From Toxonevra muliebris (Eukaryota > Arthropoda > Insecta > Diptera > Pallopteridae): a stretch of 64,000 bases of DNA. A program made the position numbers and the translations under genes. Below the pieces are notes generated by a model. The model searched no databases. It was not told the origin of the DNA and worked only from the letters and a program-made list of their open reading frames with translations. The stretch is from NCBI GenBank assembly GCA_963691655.1, contig OY829327.1, forward strand, positions 64,430,079-64,494,078. The letters run 5' to 3'. Shown in pieces: positions 56,110-64,000 of the stretch. Each line of letters opens with the position of its first letter. The stretch's first letter is position 1.

Positions 56110-57045
56110 ACCACTGTAGGAAACATGCTCTGCCCCTCCTCATTGGCTGTGGCGCCACCGCGCATAACATCTGGTGGGGAAGTAGTGACACCAATACTAT
56201 GGGTGAGTACCTTTTAGAATTTTTAATAAGTAACGACCTAGAATTTTACAATGTAGGAATTACCCCTACCTTTGTGATATAAACTAGGAGCGATCAGTAA
56301 TCTGATCAATAATTGGCGGATTTCTACGGAACCCTCACTTTCTGATCATAGAATAATAAGATTTGACCTCAAAGGAGAGATTATTACGGTAGCTTCTTCG
56401 AGAAAAAGTAGGATAAAACACTATTCAGAGCTAGATAGCACTGTAGAAAAAGTAAACGAAGCAGTGGTGGATGCATACCATTCAAGCTGTCAAGTTAGTA
56501 AAAGACCTGAGCACCAAAGTACCAAAGGTACCGATGCGTGGTGGAGTCCGACACTGTCCGAATTAAGATCCGATACGCGGAAACTCTTTAATAGCGCAAA
56601 GTGTACGGTCGAGTGGCAGGAATACTCCAAGATATTAACAGAGTACAACAAAGAACTAAGGGGGGCAAAAAAGCCAACTTTCGGAAATTTTGTGAAGAGA
56701 TAGTCAGAACCCCCGCTACAGCTAGGATTCATAAACCACTAGCGAAAAGAAGGGTTGAAACAATGATGGTGTTAAAACTACCAGATGGTAGCTATACCAT
56801 CAATGAAGAACAACCTTTCTGATAACACACTTTCCCGGAGCAACAGCTACGGGTGAAAGGACGTCCTCAGAAAGGTATAGATCAAATCTAGGAGACTGGA
56901 AAATAGCTTCGAGAATATGCTCAACGAGGGGAGGGAGGGAGGGCCCTAGTGACATTTATACCAGAGATAGGTAAGAAGGACTACACTTCACCAAAGTTGT
57001 TTAGACCTATCAGTCTAACCTCCTTGTGCTAAAAATAATGTAAAA
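56110..57045 (+). pseudogene. LOA/R1-type non-LTR element: endonuclease C-terminus to start of RT
   Basis: Readable pieces in shifting frames: LLIGCGATAHNIWWGSSDTN (the DANAHH..WGS block of the APE-type endonuclease, catalytic Asp changed to Gly), EYLLEFLISNDLEFYNVG, then EPSLSDHRIIRFDL (the SDH catalytic block); DAWWSPTLSELRSDTRKLFN (linker); then LFRPISLTSL at about 57000. Distinct from the 27.8-30.8 kb element, which lacks the endonuclease. The element resumes at 58365 after the family G insertion, with most of the RT lost. Dead. Confidence 0.8.
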
Positions 57046-57230
57046 AGTGACAGACAGGCACATTGCCTTGGAAATGAAGCCTTTACATCTCACAACTCCA
57101 TAACCAAGCACTTCATTTTTATGAAAAATTAAATACGTTCTTTAAGCCTGATATACATTACTTAAAATGTAAATATATCCTAATTTGATCAAAAAACCAA
57201 CACATTTTAAATTTCAACGAGATCCGTACA

Positions 57231-58290
57231 CGCTTTCGGGTACCGGGCAGCAACCGGTTAAAAAAAAAAATGTTCAGACCACGAATCGGACCAAAATTCC
57301 AGCAAAAATGGACCAAAATGAGATCAAATTCAGGTCAAAACTCAGAATTCTGACCGAATCAAAACCAAAATCAGTTTTAAAATTCATTCCAAAATTCAAA
57401 AAAAATTTAGACAGAACTCAGACCAATAGTTAGGCAAAACTTTTTAGGTCAAAAAGACACCAAATACCGAACGAAAGTAACCCAAAATTCAAACCAAAAA
57501 CTAGTGGGAATATCTGATAAATATTTACATCAAAAAATTTAATCTTAAATTAAACAAAAACTAGATCAATATTCCAGACGAATTCAAACCAAATTTTAAA
57601 ACAAAGTTCAGACCGATTTTGGACCGAAATTCAGACCAAAGTAGTATCAAAGTCAAGCCAATTCAGATGGAAATATTAACCACAACTCAAACTGAGAGTT
57701 AGATTAAAACTGAGGCTAAAAAGACGCCAAATAGAAAATTTAGACCAGAAATCAGATCAAACGCTGGTCTGCAAACGCTGGAAAGTAAATCAAAATTGAG
57801 ACCAAACATAGATTAAAACTCAAACCAAATTCAGATTAAAATTCAAACTATAATAAAACAAAATTCTGACTTACAATCAAACCAGAATTCAGATCAAAAA
57901 CGGACAAAAACGGAAAAGTTAAACCAATATCCGAATAAAATTCAGTACAAAATTCAATCCAAAAACTAGACCATTATCAAGCTTTCTAAAAGTAAGACAT
58001 TTATAAGCTGGCGTTGAAATTGTAGATTTAATGTAGTCTGAATGTATTTAATAACCAGTTGCACTGTAACGTGAAACCTATTGGCACGCCCAGTATGGCG
58101 GCTAATCAGAATTGTTTCAAATATCCGACCCCATTTTAATATTTAAATTAAATTATTATTATTAAAGTAAAATATAATATAAAATAATATTTAAAATCCT
58201 AAAATTTTTCGTTTATTGAAAAAAGTTTTTCGTTTGTTGAAAGTGTATACTTTTCACTGCTGATGGCTTTTTTTTGGAAAAATCTAAATA
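57231..58290 (+). repeat. Word-repeat element family G, copy 2
   Basis: Inverse of 20640-21598. Starts GCTTTCGGGTACCGGG and AACCGGTT, runs ~700 bp of AAATTCAGACCAAA / AAATCAGATCAAA variants, then the unique stretch with GCTGGCGTTGAAATTGTAGA, CCAGTTGCACTGTAACGTG and AATATCCGACCCC. Lies inside a broken LOA/R1-type element. The 82-codon frame at 57185-57433 translates the repeat and is not a gene. Confidence 0.72.
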
Positions 58291-58364
58291 TTTTTGTCAG
58301 GTCTTGGCCCCTATATCCCCCTCTCCAGATACGCTACTGGGTACAATAAGCAAATATAGTAATA

Positions 58365-58931
58365 TTCTCTGATAGCCAAACTGCTATCAAAGCACTGGAT
58401 TCAGTTGAAATCACCTCAAAATTAGTATGGGAATGCCAAGAGCTCCTGAACACTTTAGGCAAGACTAGTAAGGTAACTCTATTCTGGCTACCCGGATATA
58501 CAGGTATTTATGGTAATGAAGTAGCTGACCACATGGCAAGGAACACAGCGGCCAAGACTATCATTGGTCCAGAACCCTTGTTAGGAATTCAAACCTTTAA
58601 AAGCATATTAAAATAAGAACAAAACACCAGATCATCCTACTGGGCACTCCTCCCAAAGCTAAAACAGTCAAAGCTACTAATTGGGAAATTCAGGGCATTG
58701 CAAACTGGGGAGCATATGAAAAATCTAGGTTTAAGCCAGGATAGCACTTGTAGATTCTGTAAAGATGACAAAGAAACATCCGAACACATCCTAATGGATT
58801 GCGAGGCACTCGCTCGCAGGAGGAAAAGATACCTGGGGCACTACCATCCATGTAGTGGGGATATCATAGCCTTAAAGTCACACCTGCTACTGAGATTCCT
58901 CAGCAGGATAGGCTTGTCTGACAACCTTTAA
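58365..58931 (+). pseudogene. LOA/R1-type non-LTR element: RNase H end and Cys-rich C-terminus
   Basis: Begins within RNase H: IFSDSQTAIKALDS (second Asp), LFWLPGYTGIYGNEVADHMA (the WVPGH..I.GNE.AD block, His replaced by Tyr). A TAA near 58614, then GEHMKNLGLSQDSTCRFCKDDKETSEHILMDCEALARRR: the C..C..H..C motif that closes ORF2 in this group (compare 30540-30640). Ends LSDNL at 58931. Probably the 3' half of the 56110-57045 copy. Confidence 0.85.
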
Positions 58932-58998
58932 ATAGGTTACTATCGGGAGTACATCACACCCTTTCTAATATGTCTATCAATCTATCTAACAAAACGAA

Positions 58999-59208
58999 GT
59001 CAAAGGAAAAATTGCCAATGTAATGGAAATAGAATTACAGCGGTTCAATAAAAGCAAATACACCAGGACGTTGCAACCCGGGGACAAGGTCTTTGTGAAA
59101 ACGAACAGGAGAATTGTCATCAAACTTACCAAACTGTATGAAGAGTAAGATTTGGACATTACCGTTTTAATAGAAGGTAAAAGAGTTCACAAAGAATACT
59201 TAAAGTAA
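58999..59208 (+). pseudogene. Errantivirus-type gypsy integrase C-terminus (pol end)
   Basis: One frame reads KIANVMEIELQRFNKSKYTR then LQPGDKVFVKTNRR and KLTKLYEE, the C-terminal domain of gypsy/errantivirus integrase (GD.V..K.NRR..KL). A TAA falls just after YEE, near 59147, and the tail VHKEYLK ends at 59208. The rest of pol is missing upstream. In these insect endogenous retroviruses pol is followed by env, and that order holds here. Confidence 0.75.
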
Positions 59209-59218
59209 TATTTCGTCT

Positions 59219-59664
59219 TATTAATTCCAGGTACATTATACCATATTAACAATAGCCCAATGGACGCATGGGAAAATACTGAACTACACAAATCCATTCT
59301 ATATACAGAACACTTGTTTGTATTGGACACTGCTAGAAATAGGGCAATAATAACTGATATTGAGGACGTAATTTACTCGGTGACACTAAGAAAGCTAAAT
59401 ATTGTAAACCCAATTATTCTAGACAATATAGAAACAAGAACTATGTAAATTGTTGAACACTTTACCATTAGCGTGAGCGATATTTGTATGTATAATGTAT
59501 CCAAATTCAAAATATTTCAGGATAATAATAACAATTACTTTGTAATTATATTCAACGATTTGGGTATAAAGCCCCACTGTACTCGCATTGCACTGAGCTA
59601 TGCTATGCCTAAAGGTGCGCGCATGACAACAACAACAATAAGAACATCAGCAGAGGTAGCTTGA
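59219..59664 (+). pseudogene. Errantivirus env-like remnant, broken
   Basis: A frame opening after a good splice-acceptor-like TATTAATTCCAG (59219-59230) reads YHINNSPMDAWENTEL, TEHLFVLDTAR and DIEDVIYSVTLRKLNIVNP, the style of the errantivirus envelope (fusion-type glycoprotein) interior. A TAA at 59446-59448 interrupts it. The same frame continues with VSDICMYNVSKFKIFQ and then loses similarity. There is no signal peptide, furin site or transmembrane segment: only a middle piece survives. Errantivirus env is expressed from a spliced RNA, which would explain the acceptor. An old, inactive insect endogenous retrovirus fragment. Confidence 0.65.
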
Positions 59665-59678
59665 CTTTTTAGTTTAGT

Positions 59679-59721
59679 AACGCTCATTCATCAGGCCACG
59701 GTGGCCTGATGAATGAGCGTT
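59679..59721. repeat. Perfect 21-bp palindrome made of the SINE head
   Basis: AACGCTCATTCATCAGGCCAC (59679-59699) is the exact inverse of 59701-59721, with a single G between. The right half is the A-box end of the SINE that follows. Confidence 0.95.
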
Positions 59722-59960
59722 AGACTGGAGTCTCAGCTGAATGTTGTAATAAAATTAGTCATTTCGGTGACTTAGTGTCAAAAAATGCTTGACTTGAAAA
59801 CAGGTTCGATTCAATGATAGAGAATTGAAATATATAAAAAAAAATAAAAAGTTAATCTTTTGATTCCCGCCAATTAAATCGGCTGCCCGACTTAAGGGAA
59901 ATAAAGAACAATCCTACATAGTACGAAATATAAAAAACGTGTGTTTAATTTAAATAAAAA
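59701..59960 (+). mobile_element. tRNA-derived SINE, copy with damaged B box
   Basis: The head GTGGCCTGATGAATGAGCGT matches an RNA polymerase III A box (TGGCCTGATG). TAGACTGGAGTCTCAGCTG follows, as in the copy at 63033. A GGTTCGATTC word stands at 59802-59811, about 90 bp downstream. The copy is deleted and rearranged relative to 63033-63291, and its end is uncertain. Confidence 0.65.
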
Positions 59961-60235
59961 CTTATACTCAGCTAATAGTACAAGAAAAATAATACGTTCG
60001 TAAAAATTATCAAATCACGTTTCCGAACGAATCGATTCTAATGAAAATCGGTTTGTAAGTTTCAATTACTCATATAGCATTAATTGCGATCCTTGATTTC
60101 TCAATAGTACCTCGAATTAATGTTTTATTAATTCGAGTGGGTTCAGACAAATTGAAACGTATAGCCTTATCCTTAAGATTAAAAAAAATGTTAGAATATT
60201 AGTCAACCAATTTTGAGATGCAAAACGAAATTTTC
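59850..60235. other. No gene recognised
   Basis: SINE tail (GGCTGCCCGACTTAA is shared in style with 63236-63255) followed by unassigned A+T-rich DNA. Confidence 0.45.
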
Positions 60236-60239
60236 ATAA

Positions 60240-60720
60240 GTAGAGGCGCTGTTAGGGTCGGGGCAGTGTCGTTTTTCCCGTTATATCTCACTGGTGTCCG
60301 CTTAGTTAATATACAGTATTGTTTGTCATGACGAAAGAAAACTTTTCACGTCATTTCGAATTCAGAGTGTGAAGTATATATATGTGATAAAAGAAGAAAA
60401 GTGACCGCGTTCTAAAAGAAGAGTAAAAAAACTTTATAGCAGTGCTAGAAAAGTAATTTGTTAATTAATAATAACATGCAAACACCAAAGTAAGTTAACT
60501 TGAAATGTTCGATAAGGTTTAATAAGTGGAAATATGTAGCATTTCATGGTTTTTGCATCCCGCGAATCTGCTGTAAATGATGCGATGGTAAATGACGTGT
60601 GTTCTCAGGGTCGGAACACCGAAAATTTTGTTGTAATGATGCGTTTTGACTCCGGAAATAAATTTTTTCATCCGTACGTGTTATTCGTGACATTTTATTG
60701 TATTGTATCATGTGTATATT
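60240..60720 (-). mobile_element. TIR element family F, copy 2 (empty-site reference)
   Basis: Inverse of the two outer parts of 2629-5607, here contiguous: GTTATATCTCACTGGTGTCC corresponds to 5540-5560, and CAGGGTCGGAACACCGAAAA and TGATGCGTTTTGACTC to about 3050-3100. A single TTAA (about 60307) marks the site occupied by the 2181-bp TTAA element in copy 1. Outer termini are eroded. Frames at 60544-60749 are not genes. Confidence 0.7.
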
Positions 60721-61525
60721 CTGCAACGGCAAATATTCAATGCACTTAGTTTGTTAAATCAGCGCGCGGTAGCGTCACTCTCGCTAATAGCAAATAAACA
60801 AAACTAGGAACCACGGTATTAATTGTACATGTGACTCACCAGCCTTTACACCGTGAAATTGCACAAATACACTTAAGCCTCTTAAATATAACTAAGTTTC
60901 AAACGAGAAAGGAACTTTTTTAAAGAATTGATGTAGTTTGCACGAGTAACGTGCGGGGGCACCTGGGCGCTTTCACTCTTGCTCATTACATTGATCTCGC
61001 CCAAAAACTTGAAAAGGAAACTCAATTGCTCGCATCGATTATAAAAAAGAAGTGCATTTAAAATGTTCTAATATGACGGCAAGATTTTTTTATCTGCCAA
61101 AGTTGTGATTCAGAATAATTTTTAACCAATCTGTAGTATAAATTTATTCAAATGCACCCCTGTAATTATAAATGTATTAATGTATTCATAAAGAAACCCA
61201 AATGCATGCCTGTAAATATAAATGTCGCTTCTGCAGTATTGCCACCTCTAAATGTAACATATTTTAAAATGTCCGCCAAAGAAAATAAGATGAAGAGTTG
61301 ATTATTGTGTGATTTCCGGTCTTGTAAAAACGTGTATTCTAGTTAACCTCAAAATCTAATAAATAATTTGTTTACATCCGATGAAATAAAATACATTAAT
61401 TATCGATTTACATCTCAGATACGGGCCGGTTAAATATAAAAATAATATTATTTAAACGAATTTGTGGTGAATTTTAGTAAAATAGAAAAACTTTAAGAAA
61501 AAAAAGAAACAAGAGGGAAAACCGC
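60721..61525. other. Leader of the gypsy element, LTR not resolved
   Basis: No coding motif. As it precedes a gag start it should contain the 5' LTR and primer binding site, but no matching LTR is in the window and I could not pick its ends. A purine-rich AAGAAAAAAAAGAAACAAGAGGG precedes the gag ATG (61495-61517). Confidence 0.4.
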
Positions 61526-62577
61526 ATGGCACGTCAGCAGTTGCTCAATGCAATCACCGCAGCTAACATTGAAGTCCCCGAGCGGGCGAATGTAGTGCAA
61601 TTGCGCAACATTTACACTGATAACCGCCGACACATTGAGGAAGCATTGAGTGTTTGCAGCAATGAGCCGCTCGATGATGCGCATGAGGAGGTACCCGCAA
61701 TGAATAAAAGTGAGTCTCCGCTTGACAATAAACAACTGCAAGTACAACAAACGCAAGTGATCGTGGAGGAACCCGATGATTTAGATAGGGAGCTGGCACA
61801 GCTGCATAAGCAGCATGACTCCTTCGACTACGACGGGAGATCGCCATGATGGAGCGTGATGAGTATATGGCTGATTGCACCATTCATGCACCCGCAGATA
61901 ACACTATAGCTGCCGCAAGCGCAGACAACAAAATGGCCACTGCATCCGTATTAAGCACCGAAGCTGCTGCAGTCTCGTACAATGTAGCACCCGCCGCACC
62001 AGCAGAAAGCACCGCAGCACCCGTGCATGCCCGAAGAGTCCACTTCCAGGACATCGAGCACGCAATCGTTAAATTCGATGAGGAGGATCGGTCATACAGT
62101 GTTGCCGATTTCTTCGGGCATTTGGAAGAAGTTTTCCAACAAGTTGGTGCCGATGAGTTGCTGAAATTTTTAGCGTTGCGAAATTCGTTGACCGGAGCCG
62201 CTCGACTGTTATTGAGATGTAGTGCACTAACGTATGAGCAGCTTAAGGCGAACCTCTTCAAGGAGTACGGCCGTACTATAAGCTGTCAGGAGGTGTAACA
62301 GTCCCTCAAAAACCGCTGTAAGAAACCGACTGAAACTGTCCGCCGCTATATCATGGAGATGGAGGCGATTGCACAACGAAGCGATGTGGATGGGTTCGAG
62401 TTGGTGCCTTTCATCCAGGAAAGGCCGCACTGGCGATTTTACGTTGTTTGGCACCGCCGTAACAATGGAGCAACTAAAGGACTACGTAAACATGTACGAG
62501 CAGAGGCAAGCTATGCGGGGTACCAAAGCCGGAACTGAAGTAAGGGGTGAAACCAAGCCAAGAGTAGCATAGAACGT
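61526..62577 (+). pseudogene. Ty3/gypsy gag, frameshifted
   Basis: Capsid-type protein of an LTR retrotransposon. A first frame, MARQQLLNAITAANIEVPER to 61849, is an acidic, Gln-rich N-terminus. Its stop overlaps the next ATG (61846), which may be a one-base slip. The second frame has an Ala-rich stretch and then VADFFGHLEEVFQQVGADE, FLALRNSLTGAARLLLR and LKANLFKEYGRTI, the retrotransposon gag core. A TAA at 62296-62298 and two phase changes between 62280 and 62470 break it, after which QLKDYVNMYEQRQAMRG is readable. Zinc knuckles follow at 62578. The composition is more balanced than the surroundings, suggesting a younger insertion than most. Confidence 0.82.
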
Positions 62578-62688
62578 TGTTATATTTGCTCTCGACTAGG
62601 CCACCGCAAGCCATCATGTCCGTATGAAACCCGACCGAAGGACGTGTGATATACATGTTGGAAGACTGGCCACGATCGCAAATCCTGC
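62578..62688 (+). pseudogene. Gag zinc knuckles (two CCHC), second damaged
   Basis: 62578-62619 encodes a perfect CX2CX4HX4C (C-YI-C-SRLG-H-RKPS-C). The second, 62647-62688, reads YTCWKTGHDRKSC but its first Cys codon has become TGA (62647-62649). Two knuckles bind genomic RNA in gypsy gags. They sit in the frame that leads into the protease. Confidence 0.85.
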
Positions 62689-63027
62689 CCAGGTCCGAAA
62701 TACTTCCAGAAGTTGAAAACCGTAGTCGCAGTAACCACCGCAGATGCCAAAGAAGAAGATATACATTTGATGAGCGTATTAAACCTAGTAAGTGTTGCCT
62801 TTCTTAATGATGAAAGCAAGTGCAGTAGAAGTATAGCTCGTTTGTCTCTTTTCGATACCGGTAGTCCAACTAATTTAATACGGAAGAATGCTGTCCCGTT
62901 TAGAGTGCGCAGTGGGTTTAGGGAGTCAAAATTTTGCGGCCTCGGAAATACACCGCTGAAAACATATGGTAGGATTAATTGTAAAATCACTTTTCGAAAC
63001 CGAAGTGAATTAGTAACTTTACTTTGA
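62689..63027 (+). pseudogene. Gypsy aspartic protease
   Basis: After the knuckles the frame runs through a spacer into RLSLFDTGSPTNLIRK, with the catalytic Asp-Thr-Gly at 62854-62862, and GLGNTPLKTYGRINCKITF, the flap-side strands of a retropepsin-like fold. It would act as a dimer to cut gag-pol. The frame ends TLL-stop at 63025-63027, exactly where the SINE insertion begins, so the normal link to the RT is destroyed. Confidence 0.8.
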
Positions 63028-63032
63028 AATGT

Positions 63033-63291
63033 CACCGGTACCGGTTCACCCCCGTGGCCTGGTGAATGAGTACTAGACTGGAGTTCCAGCTGCCTCAGGT
63101 TCGATTCCCAGATGGGGTTAAATTCTTTAAAAAAAAAAGTCCAAATGGATTGTTCTAATTAAATGAGTCACTTCCTTGACTTAGTTCTTAAATGCTCGAA
63201 GGACCAATTCTCAACGGTTTCGATTCTCAGATATTGGGCCGGACTGCCTTACATAAATTTGGAATTGAACTACGAATGATAAATAAAAAAA
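63033..63291 (+). mobile_element. tRNA-derived SINE inserted between protease and RT
   Basis: The A-box-like TGGCCTGGTGAATGAG (63055-63070) and a perfect B box GGTTCGATTCC (63101-63111) are spaced as in tRNA genes. A second TTTCGATTCTC at about 63218 suggests a dimeric body. The tail is A-rich (AAATAAAAAAAA). A candidate target duplication is ACTTTGAAATGT (63021-63032) against ACTTTTAATGT (63292-63302). It was transcribed by RNA polymerase III and mobilised by a LINE, the partner of which cannot be named from the tail. Confidence 0.75.
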
Positions 63292-63336
63292 ACTTTTAAT
63301 GTTCTCTCTATGCGCACAATAAAATAAACGGGATAG

Positions 63337-64000
63337 ATGTTAAAAGTAAAAATGAGTTGTGTTTTTGTTCGTTTGTGTTTATCGCATGCCAACCTTTTAC
63401 CAACCGCTCTATTAGAATCCGTTAGTAAGTCAGAAGTTATAAATACAAGTCATGAAAGGTACACCGCAGCCAGGTCGAATGACTATGACAAACCCAACAA
63501 AACATATAAGACTTACAATTTGTTTGAGGAAGAGATTTTGAACTTAATGGTCATTGAGTACGTTTTCGAACCGAATTCTATTGACATTAATTCGAAACTC
63601 GGCAAAGAGAGTATAGGTAGAATTCGGCAAATAATTGCCGATGAGTATATATGCCCTAATAAAGAACCGGAATCGTGTGATTATTTAATGAACATTCGCT
63701 TGGAATCCGATGTACCATTTCATTTTGCACCGCGGAAGCTATCATACGAACAACGAAATGCATTAAAAGAAATAACCGATGACTTACTGAACAGAGATAT
63801 CATTCGCCAGTATCGAAAATGTCATGATTACCGCAGTCTTAACAAATTGACCATCCGCGATAATTTCCTGTCCCCGTTAATCGAAGACTGTCTTGAACAT
63901 TTAGGGGGAAAAAAATATTTCACCGCACTTGATTTTAAAAACGGTTTCTTCCATGTAAAAATCGCCGAAGACTCGAAGAAATACACGTCTTTTGTTACCC
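63337..64000 (+). pseudogene. Ty3/gypsy reverse transcriptase, N-terminal part, open to the window edge
   Basis: A frame without stops runs from 63337 off the right edge (at least 221 codons). It encodes the protease-RT linker, then RLESDVPFHFAPRKLSYEQR, ITDDLLNRDIIRQ, DYRSLNKLTI and GGKKYFTALDFKNGFFHV with the first catalytic Asp of the RT. Between IIRQ and CHDYRSLN about 15-18 residues normally present (the SPYASP..LV.KKDG block) are missing in frame, so the RT is probably inactive even though the frame is open. Belongs with the gag-protease at 61526-63027, the SINE lying between. Confidence 0.88.

Noticed and set aside
57185..57433. 82-codon Lys/Pro-rich frame
   Set aside because: Translation of the word-repeat family G.

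Overview
The window looks like A+T-rich eukaryotic intergenic or heterochromatic DNA, most probably from a dipteran insect. I found no host gene, rRNA, tRNA or CRISPR array that I can support. What can be read is transposable-element sequence: a mauritiana-type mariner, LOA-type and CR1-like non-LTR retrotransposons, several Ty3/gypsy pol/gag fragments, an errantivirus-type env remnant, a Penelope-like RT, tRNA-derived SINEs, and many non-coding elements with terminal inverted repeats (TIRs). The organism call is inferred from this repeat spectrum. The species cannot be read from the sequence, and a tephritid-like fly is only a guess.

Layout. 1-660 is the end of a gypsy integrase. 1.9-8.6 kb is a dense stack of DNA elements: a TA-target element, a GAGTGTCGTCA element holding a TTAA-target element that holds a hAT-like element, then a hAT with two further elements nested inside it, then a fold-back hAT with tandem repeats. 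9.1-10.0 kb is another hAT-like repeat. 10.05-13.4 kb is a decayed gypsy pol split by an unclassified insertion. 15.2-16.5 kb is a 1.3 kb TIR element (family B, below). 18.9-20.3 kb is an antisense non-LTR RT split by a hAT with an 8-bp target duplication. 20.6-22.5 kb is a low-complexity word-repeat element (family G) next to family B.

25.2-26.7 kb is a CR1-like RT inside a TIR element. 27.0-31.1 kb is a three-layer nest: a LOA-type element inside B inside a hAT-like element (family A). 31.6-32.9 kb is a nearly complete mariner. 33.9-36.5 kb is a helentron-like element (family E) carrying two TTAA elements and a TA element. 36.5-37.9 kb is B again, and 38.0-38.7 kb is a deleted mariner with very long TIRs. 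40.3-41.0 kb is a rearranged copy of the 1.9 kb element. 43.0-44.3 kb is an antisense CR1-like RT. 45.2-46.2 kb is an element with a 100-bp tandem array, and 46.3-47.0 kb is a hAT. 49.1-52.3 kb holds a 76-nt hairpin, a hAT-like repeat, and an E copy inserted in an A copy. 53.2-54.1 kb is another hAT-like element plus MITE sequence. 54.3-55.6 kb is the Penelope-like RT. 56.1-58.9 kb is a broken LOA/R1-type element interrupted by G. 59.0-59.7 kb is the errantivirus remnant. 59.7 and 63.0 kb are SINEs. 61.5-64.0 kb is a gypsy gag-protease-RT that runs off the window.

The elements do not work together as a pathway. The only functional relations are parasitic: autonomous families supply enzymes in trans to the short TIR elements. 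Nesting order gives a relative insertion history, and several insertions are proved by target duplications or by an uninterrupted second copy in the same window. A mix of many families in both orientations without host genes is what a piRNA-cluster-like locus would look like, but nothing in the DNA alone proves that.
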